Positions 16,283 through 24,220 of a DNA stretch of 42,340 nt are shown here, in pieces; the first letter of the stretch is position 1, and each line of letters begins with the position of its first letter. Below the pieces are notes generated by a model that saw only the letters and a program-made list of their open reading frames with translations, made no database searches and had not been told where the DNA came from. The DNA is from Pseudanabaena biceps PCC 7429 (lineage in GTDB: Bacteria > Cyanobacteriota > Cyanobacteriia > Pseudanabaenales > Pseudanabaenaceae), in contig NZ_ALWB01000013.1 of NCBI RefSeq assembly GCF_000332215.1, positions 1 to 42,340 on the forward strand. Reading direction: 5' to 3'. Position numbers and translations under genes: made by a program.

Positions 16283-16337
16283 GTATTCCATGTAACTTGC
16301 TTTTAAGATAAGCATATGTCACCATGATTTAAGTTAA

Positions 16338-16365
16338 CTACGGTATTTACATGTAGTTTAAGTAG
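16338..16365 (+). promoter_or_regulatory. Regulon palindrome site c plus -10 box, before the second SsuA-like gene
   Basis: CTACGGTA (16338-16345) and GTAG within AAGTAGATTA (16362-16365) have the same 28-bp end-to-end span as the other sites. A -10-like TATAAA lies at 16384-16389, with its centre 35 bp from the palindrome centre. No good -35 box is visible, as for an activated promoter. This leaves a leader of about 165 bases to the start at 16559. Confidence 0.7.
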
Positions 16366-16558
16366 ATTAAGTCTAAAAACTTATATAAAGATAAAAATGA
16401 CAAGTTTAATTAAAGATTTTCCTCGACAAAGTTGTTATTGTCGATAGATCAATTGCATTCAATTATTTTCAAGAAAACTTTTAGACAACTCTAATTTTCA
16501 CAACTAAATTAATTTTATCCGCCTCATAGACAAATCGAAATCGGACATTTATTTATAT

Positions 16559-17689
16559 ATGCTTAATGCTTTGAAGGATCGCTATCTCAGTCGTAAATTA
16601 GGAAGGCGATCGCTATTATTTTCGGCGGCTTACAGCATCGTCCTATCAACATCTTTACTTGGTTGCGGTTCTAATACTCCCATATCTAATTCGACTACCA
16701 ATACCTCAAAACCTGCGGATACCAAAACGACTGAAGCTAGCAAACCAACCCCTAGTGGTAGCAAAAAGGTAATTCGGATCATCAGATCTAGAGGGCTTGG
16801 AGGCTTGGCTGTACTAGAGAAGAAGGGTACATTAGCTAAGGAATTAGAAAAGATTGGCTATGAAGTCAAATGGCTAGAATTTGCCGCAGGTCCTCAACAG
16901 TTAGAAGCAGTCCTCAATGCTAATGGTCTGGATATTGCTTCCACTGCGGCTCATCCTCCTGTATTTGCTCAAGCCGCAGGGGGACCACTGGTATACCTCG
17001 CCGCCTCACCCACGAATGGCAAAGGTATATCCCTCTTGGTTCCCAAGGATTCCCCAGCCAAGACCATTGCCGATCTCAAAGGGAAGAAGGTTGCCTTTCA
17101 AAAAGCTTCCATTGGGCATTACTTAGCGGTAAGAGCCTTTGAAGATGCAGGACTAACCATTAATGATTTTGAATCCGTCTTTTTGCCTCCTGCCGATGCC
17201 GTTACCGCGCTTACACAGGGTAAGATTGACGCTTGGTATATCTGGGAACCTTTTGTTACTAGAGCAGAAATCGCTGGTATTGGGCGTGTCCTCACCGATG
17301 GCGAAAAGCTTCAAGATGTTCCTAATTACATTTCCACAAATCGCAAATTCTACGAAGAGAATAAGGAAGCCATTAAAGTTCTCTTTGAAGAAGTTGAAAA
17401 AGCTGATGCATGGGTAGGTGCTAATCCTAAGGAAGCCGCAGAGCTTTTAACTGATGTCGCCAAAATTGAAGTGCCAGTTTTGGAGAAAGTCCATACAAAG
17501 TATGAATATGGATTGCGTCCAATCACCGAAGAAACGATCAAGAGCCAAGAACGGGTAGCAGAGTTTTGGTTTAAGTACAAGTTGATTCCCAATAAACCCA
17601 ATGTGCGGGAAGGCTTTCTAAAGCCTGAAGAATATGAGTATTTGCTCCCTAAAAATGTACTTGCTCTCGCAAAAGAGAAGAAGTCTTAG
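16559..17689 (+). CDS. SsuA-like sulfonate-type ABC substrate-binding lipoprotein
   Basis: 376 residues. Signal peptide residues about 14-35 end in the lipobox LLGC, so it is a periplasmic lipoprotein. The fold is that of SsuA: VIRIIRSRGLGGLAVLEKKG, FAAGPQQLEAVLNANGLDIA, AHPPVFAQAAGGPLVYLAAS and IADLKGKKVAFQKASIGHYL, all close to family patterns (GPQxLEA, PPxFAQAAG). KIDAWYIWEPF carries the usual W-x-P. The expected ligand is an organic sulfonate or sulfate ester. The 17892 gene downstream is a clear paralogue (same order of motifs), and a truncated methyltransferase start lies between the two. The ribosome site before the ATG is poor. Confidence 0.9.
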   Translation: MLNALKDRYLSRKLGRRSLLFSAAYSIVLSTSLLGCGSNTPISNSTTNTSKPADTKTTEASKPTPSGSKKVIRIIRSRGLGGLAVLEKKGTLAKELEKIGYEVKWLEFAAGPQQLEAVLNANGLDIASTAAHPPVFAQAAGGPLVYLAASPTNGKGISLLVPKDSPAKTIADLKGKKVAFQKASIGHYLAVRAFEDAGLTINDFESVFLPPADAVTALTQGKIDAWYIWEPFVTRAEIAGIGRVLTDGEKLQDVPNYISTNRKFYEENKEAIKVLFEEVEKADAWVGANPKEAAELLTDVAKIEVPVLEKVHTKYEYGLRPITEETIKSQERVAEFWFKYKLIPNKPNVREGFLKPEEYEYLLPKNVLALAKEKKS

Positions 17690-17744
17690 GACTTAATTCA
17701 ACGCAAATTTAACGCAAATTCACAAATTTATAGGAGATACGTCA

Positions 17745-17867
17745 ATGACTGCTACAGCAATTCCTACCTACGATCCTACATTATTTCAGGGCGCAGCCCC
17801 TTACTATGTCCGCTATCGATCGCGCTTTGTATGCATCTGCATTGGTAGCTTGGAAACACTAATCTAA
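17745..17867 (+). pseudogene. Truncated SAM-methyltransferase N-terminus
   Basis: ATG at 17745 follows a strong TAGGAGAT. It encodes MTATAIPTYDPTLFQGAAPY then YVRYRSR, the opening of a class of cyanobacterial methyltransferases (DPTLFQGxAPYYxxYR), then diverges and stops after 40 residues. The catalytic GxGxG domain is absent. This is probably the residue of a gene lost between the two tandem binding proteins. Confidence 0.5.
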
Positions 17868-17891
17868 ATTTAGGTCTTTAGGATTTCAACT

Positions 17892-19004
17892 ATGACTTCC
17901 CCATTGTATTTACCCCGTCGTCGCTTTCTGTCATTAACTGCTCAGGGTTTAACAGGACTATCTACGGCTCTGTTTTTAGGAAGTTGTGGTAGCCAAACGC
18001 CAAGTACAACATCCAGTACAACACCTAGCCCCGCAGCTAGCAATAGCCCAAGGAGTACAAGTCCCACTGCGGCAATTGATCTTGGCATCAAAACTAAAGT
18101 CTTTCGCGTAGGATATCAATCCGCAGGTGACTTAGTAAGAGCACGAAAAGTTCTTGAAAAACGGCTAGAACCTCTTGGCGTAACTGTGGAATGGGCGCAA
18201 TTTGCTCAAGGTCCGCAACTAATGGAAGCGATGAATGTTGGAAAGATTGATTTTGGCGCAGTTGGTGAAAGCCCTCCCATTTTTGCTCAAGCCGCAGGAG
18301 CCGATATCGTTTATGTAGTTGGCACGAAAAACACCCCTCTGACTGGTCGTGCAAGCGTCATTGCTGTGCCGCCTGAATCGACAATTCAAAAGATCGAAGA
18401 TATTAAAGGTCAAGAGGTTTATTTTCAAAAGGGTTCTGCTTCCCACTATTTTATCGTCAGAGCTTTACAGGAAGTTGGCTTAACAATTAAAGATATCAAG
18501 GTTAAGAGTGCGCCCACAGTAGAAACTAGAGGAGCATTTATTGAAGGAAAAATTCCTGTCTGGGTATCTGGCGACCCTCATTATGCGATCGCTGAAGATT
18601 TAGGTCGAATTCGGGTCATCAAAGATGCAGTTGGTTTGGACTCTCCTGGAGCCTATTACGTCGCCCGTAAGCCCTTTGCTTTGGAGAACTTGGGACTACT
18701 CAAGGCGGTAATTGAGGAACTGCATGAACTAGATAAATGGTCAGAAGCAAATCGCACAGAAGTTACGGAAATTTACGCAAGGGAGTTAAAGCTTAAATCC
18801 AGTGTTGCCGAAAAAGTCATTGGACGGCGTACCTTTGCAGGACGCAGAGGACTGACTCCGCAGTTAATTAAAGAGCAGCAGAGAGTAGCAGATTTATTCT
18901 TTGATGAAAAGGTGATTCCCAAGAAAGTTGATATTCAAGGAGCCCTCTTACCTGTGGAAGTCTACGCTGCAATTACACCTCCAGAAATTTTAAAAGAATC
19001 TTAG
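17892..19004 (+). CDS. SsuA-like sulfonate-type ABC substrate-binding protein, TAT/lipoprotein signal
   Basis: 370 residues. Its N-terminus, PRRRFLSLTAQGL, is a twin-arginine-like signal followed by the hydrophobic stretch and lipobox LGSC (about 29-32), so folded export and lipid anchoring are likely. The binding-protein fold follows with the SsuA core: FRVGYQSAGDLVRARKVLEK, FAQGPQLMEAMNVGKIDFGA, VGESPPIFAQAAGADIVYVV (very close to the E. coli SsuA pattern), and VYFQKGSASHYFIVRALQEVGL. It is a tandem paralogue of the 16559 protein. Its stop codon is 3 bases before the hydroxyacid dehydrogenase start, so the two are co-translated. Ligand: sulfonates or related anions by family. Confidence 0.92.
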   Translation: MTSPLYLPRRRFLSLTAQGLTGLSTALFLGSCGSQTPSTTSSTTPSPAASNSPRSTSPTAAIDLGIKTKVFRVGYQSAGDLVRARKVLEKRLEPLGVTVEWAQFAQGPQLMEAMNVGKIDFGAVGESPPIFAQAAGADIVYVVGTKNTPLTGRASVIAVPPESTIQKIEDIKGQEVYFQKGSASHYFIVRALQEVGLTIKDIKVKSAPTVETRGAFIEGKIPVWVSGDPHYAIAEDLGRIRVIKDAVGLDSPGAYYVARKPFALENLGLLKAVIEELHELDKWSEANRTEVTEIYARELKLKSSVAEKVIGRRTFAGRRGLTPQLIKEQQRVADLFFDEKVIPKKVDIQGALLPVEVYAAITPPEILKES

Positions 19005-19007
19005 AAT

Positions 19008-19973
19008 ATGAAAGCATTACTTCCTAAAGAATTTGCCGATCGCTTAGAACCACATTTAACTAGCGATCGCTATCCCGATCTCGAAAAAGCATGGGTAGAC
19101 TCAACTGGCAAGATTGAAGGCGATCCTACGGATGCCGAGGTCTATTTTAATTGGTTCTATCTTAAACCTCCGACTCTGCATAAAGTCCTCGATGTTGCCC
19201 CAAAAATCCGTTGGCATCAAACCCCTAGTGCTGGGGTAAATCATATTCTCACGCCGAAATATTTAGAGCGCGATATTATCCTCACCAATGGTGCAGGCAA
19301 TTCTGCAATTCCGATTTCTGAATTCGTGCTGACCTACATTCTCTACCATGCCAAGAAAATCGATACCTTACTAGAGCTACGTCAACAACGTGGCTGGAAG
19401 CGTGGGTTTGAGCTACAGCTTGGTGAAATTTATAGGAAAACAATCCTGATTATCGGTGCTGGCAAGATTGGTCAGGCGATCGCTCAACGCGCCAAAGCCT
19501 TTGGACTAAAAGTAATCGGTTCGCGTAGTAATCCTCAACCCCTTGAGAATTTCGATTTGATTGTCGGTAAAGATGAATGGCGATCGCTATTGCCTGAAGT
19601 CGATTATGTGGTCATAGCCACGCCGCTTACCCCTGAAACCACCAAGCTTTTTGACGAAGCAGCAATTAATGCTTTGCGTCCTGAAGCCTTTGTAATCAAC
19701 ATTGCTAGAGGTGCGATCGTGGATGAGGATGCATTGATTAAGGCTCTCAAGGAAGAAAAAATCGCAGGTGCGGCACTTGATACCTTTACCGTCGAGCCTT
19801 TGCCTCAAGAGAGTCCCCTCTGGACTTTGCCGAATGTGTTCATCACACCCCATACTTCCGCTTCTTCACCAAGAGCGATCGATCGCATTGTCAATCTCTT
19901 TCTCGATAATCTACAACGCTATCGCACAGGTCAGCCTTTACGAAATGTAGTGGATAAGTCTACAGGATATTGA
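19008..19973 (+). CDS. D-2-hydroxyacid dehydrogenase (NAD-dependent)
   Basis: 321 residues of the D-isomer-specific 2-hydroxyacid dehydrogenase family. It interconverts 2-hydroxy acids and 2-keto acids. NAD-binding motif IGAGKIGQAI is at about 149-158. The catalytic residues are in their usual places: Arg in VINIARGAIVDEDAL (about 228-242), Glu in TVEPLPQESPLW, and His in ITPHTSASSPRA. It is cytoplasmic, 3 bases behind a sulfonate-binding protein. By context a sulfonated hydroxyacid such as sulfolactate is a possible substrate, but the sequence alone does not show this; glyoxylate/hydroxypyruvate reductase or phosphoglycerate-type activity is also possible. Confidence 0.9.
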   Translation: MKALLPKEFADRLEPHLTSDRYPDLEKAWVDSTGKIEGDPTDAEVYFNWFYLKPPTLHKVLDVAPKIRWHQTPSAGVNHILTPKYLERDIILTNGAGNSAIPISEFVLTYILYHAKKIDTLLELRQQRGWKRGFELQLGEIYRKTILIIGAGKIGQAIAQRAKAFGLKVIGSRSNPQPLENFDLIVGKDEWRSLLPEVDYVVIATPLTPETTKLFDEAAINALRPEAFVINIARGAIVDEDALIKALKEEKIAGAALDTFTVEPLPQESPLWTLPNVFITPHTSASSPRAIDRIVNLFLDNLQRYRTGQPLRNVVDKSTGY

Positions 19974-19981
19974 TTGCAAGA

Positions 19982-20062
19982 GATCCCCCCAGCCCCCCTT
20001 GTAAAGGGGGGAGAATTAATTATTATCTTCTTCCCCCTTTACAAGGGGGATTGAGGGGGATC
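19982..20062. repeat. Poly-C/poly-G inverted repeat, copy P3
   Basis: GATCCCCCCAGCCCCCCTTG ... CAAGGGGGATTGAGGGGGATC. Same layout as P1, in the gap between the hydroxyacid dehydrogenase and the GST-like gene. Confidence 0.92.
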
Positions 20063-20105
20063 AAGCCTCTCACTAAGCTCTACCATCATTCAAAGGAGCC
20101 AATCC

Positions 20106-21362
20106 ATGTCAACTGCAACTGTTATCTCTCCTCCCAATCACCAATTACCAATTACCACTTTTCCTAGTTGGGAATATCTCTTAGAAACTGCCCGTAAATA
20201 TACCGATGCAAGACGAATTCGTCGCGTTGGTCAACATCCATCTACACAGCCAATTCCTAGCAGTTGGGATAAATTACCCGCCAATGGCATTGCCCCAGTA
20301 TTACTCTATCGTGACTCAAACTCTTGGTGTCCTTTTTGCGAAAGAGTTTGGTTTGCCCTCGAAGAAAAAGGCATTCCCTTTACAACGGAATTTATCAATC
20401 TTAGCGACAAGCCCAAATGGTACACCGATCTCGTACCGACAACCCTAGTACCTGCGGCAAAGATTGAAGGCGAACTGGTTTACGAATCCAAAGATATTCT
20501 ATTGGCTTTAGAAAAACGTTTTCCTGAAGTGCCTTTACTGCCTAGCGATCCTGAAGAAAGAGCCGTCGCCGATCGCTGGGTTGAAGAATCAGAAACTAAC
20601 GGATTTCGCGATCTTGCCTATCAGTTATTGCGAAATGCTCCCGAAGATCCACAGAAATTAGAGGAATTAAGAGCGAAGTTTGAAGCGCAACTAGATATTC
20701 TCGAAGCCAATCTTGGCAAATATCCCAGCCCCTTCTTTCTTTCGGAATTTAGCATTGTCGATATTCTCTATAGCCCTCACCTCGATCGCTTAGCTGCCAA
20801 TCTACCCGTTTATCGTGGCTATCACATTAGGGGTAATTCACGATTTCCCAGAATCAATGCTTGGTTTGAGGCGATCGCCCAACGTCCTGCCTACCAACGC
20901 TCCGCCTCCGATAACACCACCAACAATTTGCTATTACGCCGCCGCTTTGGGATTGAGCCAATTGGTAATCCTGCTCCTCTTGATATTGATAGAGCCAATC
21001 TCTTAGCCAATCGTGCGGAAGCCGCTGAACGTCTGAGCGATAACCACGAATTAGCGATCGCAGATATTCTCAAAAACTCAGGTGTCGCCGCTTTAGCAGT
21101 GGACAACAATCTTGATGCAGTTCAAGAAATCGTCGATCGCCATTTGCGATTCCTTGCCAACTATCTGCTCTATGGCAATAGTGAAATCCTCGCTGGTGGC
21201 AATACTGGCGGTAAGGAAGGGACTGGCACACCCGAAGCTGCGATCGGGGCGATTACCTTTGCCTACCTTCGTAATCGCCTCTGTGCGCCGCGTGATTTGA
21301 GTGCGGGTGCAGCTACGGCGATACGTTTCGCAATAGATAAAGTTTTGGCTTCATTGTATTAA
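20106..21362 (+). CDS. Glutathione S-transferase-like protein with long N- and C-terminal extensions
   Basis: 418 residues; AAAGGAG is placed 8 bp before the ATG. The thioredoxin fold begins at about residue 60: VLLYRDSNSWCPFCERVWFALEEKGIPF, with a CPFC motif as in omega-class or DHAR/Ure2-like GSTs, followed by TTLVPAAKIEGELVYESKDIL (cis-Pro and the ESxxI glutathione contact). The helical domain follows to about 270. The last about 140 residues are an extra helical part with no known motif, and the first about 55 residues are also extra. It could cleave or form thioethers, or reduce mixed disulfides. It sits between the hydroxyacid dehydrogenase and the sulfatase-type dioxygenase. Its N-terminal codons include CCAATCACCAATTACCAATT, like the intergenic heptamer repeat. 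Confidence 0.87.
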   Translation: MSTATVISPPNHQLPITTFPSWEYLLETARKYTDARRIRRVGQHPSTQPIPSSWDKLPANGIAPVLLYRDSNSWCPFCERVWFALEEKGIPFTTEFINLSDKPKWYTDLVPTTLVPAAKIEGELVYESKDILLALEKRFPEVPLLPSDPEERAVADRWVEESETNGFRDLAYQLLRNAPEDPQKLEELRAKFEAQLDILEANLGKYPSPFFLSEFSIVDILYSPHLDRLAANLPVYRGYHIRGNSRFPRINAWFEAIAQRPAYQRSASDNTTNNLLLRRRFGIEPIGNPAPLDIDRANLLANRAEAAERLSDNHELAIADILKNSGVAALAVDNNLDAVQEIVDRHLRFLANYLLYGNSEILAGGNTGGKEGTGTPEAAIGAITFAYLRNRLCAPRDLSAGAATAIRFAIDKVLASLY

Positions 21363-21411
21363 ATTGTGCATTCATTTTAAGGCTTTATATCTTTCGCACA
21401 TATTTCTAATT

Positions 21412-21488
21412 GATCCCCCCTAACCCCCCTTACGAAAGGGGGGAAAGATTAAAAAAGTCCCCCTTTACAAGGGGGATTTAGGGGGATC
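21412..21488. repeat. Poly-C/poly-G inverted repeat, copy P4
   Basis: GATCCCCCCTAACCCCCCTT ... AAGGGGGATTTAGGGGGATC, with nested hairpins. It lies between the GST-like gene and the dioxygenase. Confidence 0.9.
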
Positions 21489-21515
21489 GAAACATTTAAC
21501 CTTTAGGAGAGAAAA

Positions 21516-22436
21516 ATGAGTTCCAAACATTTTGAAATCAAACCCGTTGCAGGGCGCATTGGCGCTAAATTGATTGGTGTTGACCTCAGCAGCAATCTTA
21601 GTGATGAAGTCATTGCCGACATTCGCAAAGCCCTTGTATTCTATAAAGTCATCTTCTTCCGCAATCAAAATCTAGATGCCGATGGACAACTAGCCTTTGC
21701 CCGTCGCTTTGGTGAAACCACTACCGCTCATCCCACAGTTCCATCACTGGCTAATCAGCCCCATGTTCTCGATCTCGATTACAGCCGAACTGAAAGTCGT
21801 GCGAACAATTGGCATACTGATGTCACCTTTGTTGACAGACCACCTCTAGGCTCAGTACTTCGTGCTGTCACTATTCCTCCCATTGGTGGTGATACGGTTT
21901 GGGCAAATTCTGTAACCGCCTATCAAGATTTACCTGTTCATTTGCGCGATCTCGCCGATACTCTCTGGGCAGTCCATAGCAATAAGTATGACTATGCTGA
22001 AGCTGCGGTAGAACTTTCTGAACAACAGAAAGAATATCGCAAGACTTTCACTTCTACAGTTTATGAAACCCTGCATCCTATTGTGCGTGTGCATCCTGAA
22101 TCGGGCGAACGTGGTCTATTTATTGGCGGCTTTGTGCGTCAGATTAAGGGACTCTCTCAGACCGAATCCAATGACATTATTCGCTTGTTGCAATCCTATG
22201 TTACTCGTCTAGAAAATACCGTGCGTTGGAAATGGAAAGAAGGCGATGTTGCCTTTTGGGATAACCGCGCTACTCAACATTATGCGATCGCTGATTATGG
22301 CACTCAACCCCGCCGAGTCCAGCGCGTAACCATTGCTGGCGATCTTCCCGTTAGCATTGATGGCACGCCTAGCCAAGCCGTTAAGGGTGATTCTTCCGCC
22401 TATACTCCTGCTCTAGCTGCTGTAGGTGTGGTATAA
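21516..22436 (+). CDS. TauD/AtsK-type Fe(II)/2-oxoglutarate dioxygenase (sulfate-ester or sulfonate cleaving)
   Basis: 306 residues; TTTAGGAGAG lies just before the ATG. The non-heme iron triad is visible: H and D in ANNWHTDVTF (about 98-107) and the distal H in ATQHYAIADYG (about 251-261). The 2-oxoglutarate Arg is in QPRRVQRVTIAGDLP. TauD releases sulfite from taurine; AtsK and Rv3406 cleave alkyl sulfate esters. WHTDVTFVDRPPLGSVLRAV and the end VSIDGTPSQAVKGDSSAY resemble the AtsK/Rv3406 branch more than TauD (recalled, not aligned). It is coupled to the FMN monooxygenase 4 bases downstream. Cytoplasmic sulfur-releasing enzyme. Confidence 0.9.
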   Translation: MSSKHFEIKPVAGRIGAKLIGVDLSSNLSDEVIADIRKALVFYKVIFFRNQNLDADGQLAFARRFGETTTAHPTVPSLANQPHVLDLDYSRTESRANNWHTDVTFVDRPPLGSVLRAVTIPPIGGDTVWANSVTAYQDLPVHLRDLADTLWAVHSNKYDYAEAAVELSEQQKEYRKTFTSTVYETLHPIVRVHPESGERGLFIGGFVRQIKGLSQTESNDIIRLLQSYVTRLENTVRWKWKEGDVAFWDNRATQHYAIADYGTQPRRVQRVTIAGDLPVSIDGTPSQAVKGDSSAYTPALAAVGVV

Positions 22437-22440
22437 AACT

Positions 22441-23799
22441 ATGACTGAAAAACGTAAAATAAGACTTGGTGCATTCCTGATGAGTTCAGGACATCATGTG
22501 GCAGCTTGGCGCTATCCTGATGCTAATGCTGAAGGTGGTTTAGATTTTAACCACTTCCGTCAAATCGCTCAAGCTGCCGAACGCGGTAAATTTGATACGA
22601 TCTTCTTTGCTGATGGTGTATCAGTACGCGATCGCGGTCAGGACAAAGACATCATCAGCCGTGCAGGTCACGTCGCGCATTTTGAACCAATCACTCTGCT
22701 TTCGGCATTATCTGTCGTTACGGAACATATTGGTTTGATCGCCACGGTTTCCACTACCTATAACGAAACCTATCATCTTGCCCGTAAATTCGCTTCTCTT
22801 GATTACCTGAGTGGTGGTCGGGCTGGATGGAATTTGGTGACATCGGCAACCGATAGTGAAGCGAAAAACTTCAATCTGGACAAACATCCTGACCACACGC
22901 CACGCTATCAACGCGCTCGCGAATTCGTTGATGTCGTCAAAGGACTATGGGATAGTTGGGAAGATGATGCGTTCATTCGTGACAAGGAATCGGGCATCTT
23001 TTTTGATCCAGATAAGTTCCATGTTCCCAATCATAAAGGCGAATATTTCTCCGTACGGGGACCTCTAAATGTGGCGCGTCCCATTCAAGGCTATCCTGTA
23101 ATCGTGCAAGCAGGTTCATCGGAAGATGGCAAAAACTTGGCTGCGGAAACTGCGGAAGTGATTTTCACGGCGCACCAAACCCTTGCGGATGCTAAAACTT
23201 TTTATGCAGATGTGAAGGAACGGGCAGCAAAAATTGGTCGCAATCCCGATCATATTAAAATTATGCCAGGAATCTTTCCTGTGATTGGTCGCACCGAAGA
23301 GGAAGCGCAAGAGAAGTTCCAAAAGCTACAGGATGGTATCGATCCTAAAGTTGGTTTGGCTTTGTTGGGTAGTATGTTGGGCAATGTTGATTTGTCGGGA
23401 TATCCCCTTGATGAACCTCTGCCTGATTTGCCTGAAACAGAGTTACACCAGAGTCGTCAAGATTTGTTGATTAGATTAGCAAGACGGGAAAATCTCACTA
23501 TCCGTCAACTCTATCAATGGATTGCAGGGGCGAGAGGTCATTATCAACTTGTCGGTACTCCCGAACAGATTGCCGATCATCTTGAGGAATGGTTTGTCAA
23601 TGATGCTGCTGATGGCTTTAATATCATGCCTCCCTATTTGCCCAGTGGATTAGAAGAGTTTGTGGATCTGGTAATTCCGATCTTGCAAGAGCGCGGGCTG
23701 TTCCGCACTGAGTACGAAGGAAAAACTCTTCGTGAAAATCTCGGTTTGCCTCGTCCAACTAATCAATTTGTGGTTGAGAAGGAATTGGTAGCTGCATAA
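22441..23799 (+). CDS. FMN-dependent monooxygenase of the NtaA/SnaA/DszA (SoxA) family
   Basis: 452 residues from ATG 22441; a longer reading would start with GTG inside the dioxygenase end. Luciferase-like family: LGAFLMSSGHHVAAWRYPDA near the N-terminus, RGKFDTIFFADGV, HFEPITLLSALSVVTEHIGL, LDYLSGGRAGWNLVTSATDS, and VIVQAGSSEDGKNLAAETAE (phosphate loop region). NtaA/SnaA/DszA enzymes use reduced FMN made by a separate reductase to oxidise nitrilotriacetate, pristinamycin or sulfones. By context a sulfonate or sulfone is likely. No flavin reductase is found in the window. Four bases separate it from the dioxygenase, and a hairpin terminator follows, so the unit ends here. Confidence 0.92.
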   Translation: MTEKRKIRLGAFLMSSGHHVAAWRYPDANAEGGLDFNHFRQIAQAAERGKFDTIFFADGVSVRDRGQDKDIISRAGHVAHFEPITLLSALSVVTEHIGLIATVSTTYNETYHLARKFASLDYLSGGRAGWNLVTSATDSEAKNFNLDKHPDHTPRYQRAREFVDVVKGLWDSWEDDAFIRDKESGIFFDPDKFHVPNHKGEYFSVRGPLNVARPIQGYPVIVQAGSSEDGKNLAAETAEVIFTAHQTLADAKTFYADVKERAAKIGRNPDHIKIMPGIFPVIGRTEEEAQEKFQKLQDGIDPKVGLALLGSMLGNVDLSGYPLDEPLPDLPETELHQSRQDLLIRLARRENLTIRQLYQWIAGARGHYQLVGTPEQIADHLEEWFVNDAADGFNIMPPYLPSGLEEFVDLVIPILQERGLFRTEYEGKTLRENLGLPRPTNQFVVEKELVAA

Positions 23800-23802
23800 T
23801 AA

Positions 23803-23833
23803 ATCGAAATTTTACCAAAGGTAAAATTTCGAT
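23803..23833 (+). terminator. Hairpin terminator after the FMN monooxygenase
   Basis: Perfect 14-bp arms ATCGAAATTTTACC with loop AAA. Only a short T-run (TTTT) follows, so termination may be moderate. It starts 4 bp behind the stop codon. Confidence 0.7.
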
Positions 23834-23843
23834 TTTGAGAATA

Positions 23844-23946
23844 ATACCAATTCACTGAAGTGAGCCAACACTTCAGTGAATTAAAAAACAAGCCCAGTAA
23901 GGTTTTGAGATTTCCAAAATAGCGTTGCCATTTTGGGAATTGGTAT
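23844..23946. repeat. 103-bp TA-flanked MITE, copy 1
   Basis: TA-CCAATTC at the left, GAATTGG-TA at the right. Inside are two hairpins: CACTGAAGTG...CACTTCAGTG and CCAAAAT...ATTTTGG. Copies of identical length are at 30923 and 39169. Confidence 0.9.
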
Positions 23947-23951
23947 AACAA

Positions 23952-23981
23952 TGTAGGAGCAATTCATGAATTGCTCCTACA
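23952..23981. repeat. Perfect 30-bp palindrome (GGAGCAATTCATG family)
   Basis: TGTAGGAGCAATTCA is followed by its reverse complement without a loop. It is a relative of the palindrome at 4107-4134. With the neighbouring MITE and the inverted repeat at 24136, it fills the 421-bp gap 23800-24220, where I see no gene. Confidence 0.85.
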
Positions 23982-24135
23982 TTTTCCATTTTTATTGTTG
24001 CATTCGTAGAAGTAGAACATTTGCGTCATTATCTATCAACTCTTGCCACAAAACTTAATTCGCAAATGCTCTACCCTCTTCGCTATTACCAATAAATTGT
24101 CCCCGCATTAAATTGTCCCTACGTTTTGAGGTGTT

Positions 24136-24200
24136 GGGCAAAGCATTCCCAAATTAAGGGCATCTCAAAATTTAGAGATTATGGCGGGAATGCTTTGCCC
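24136..24200. repeat. Inverted repeat GGGCAAAGCATTCCC
   Basis: 15-bp perfect arms GGGCAAAGCATTCCC and GGGAATGCTTTGCCC, with a nested ATCTC...GAGAT hairpin. It ends 20 bp before the MFS gene start and could lie in its leader. Confidence 0.85.
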
Positions 24201-24220
24201 CTACAGGAGATTCTTTAATT

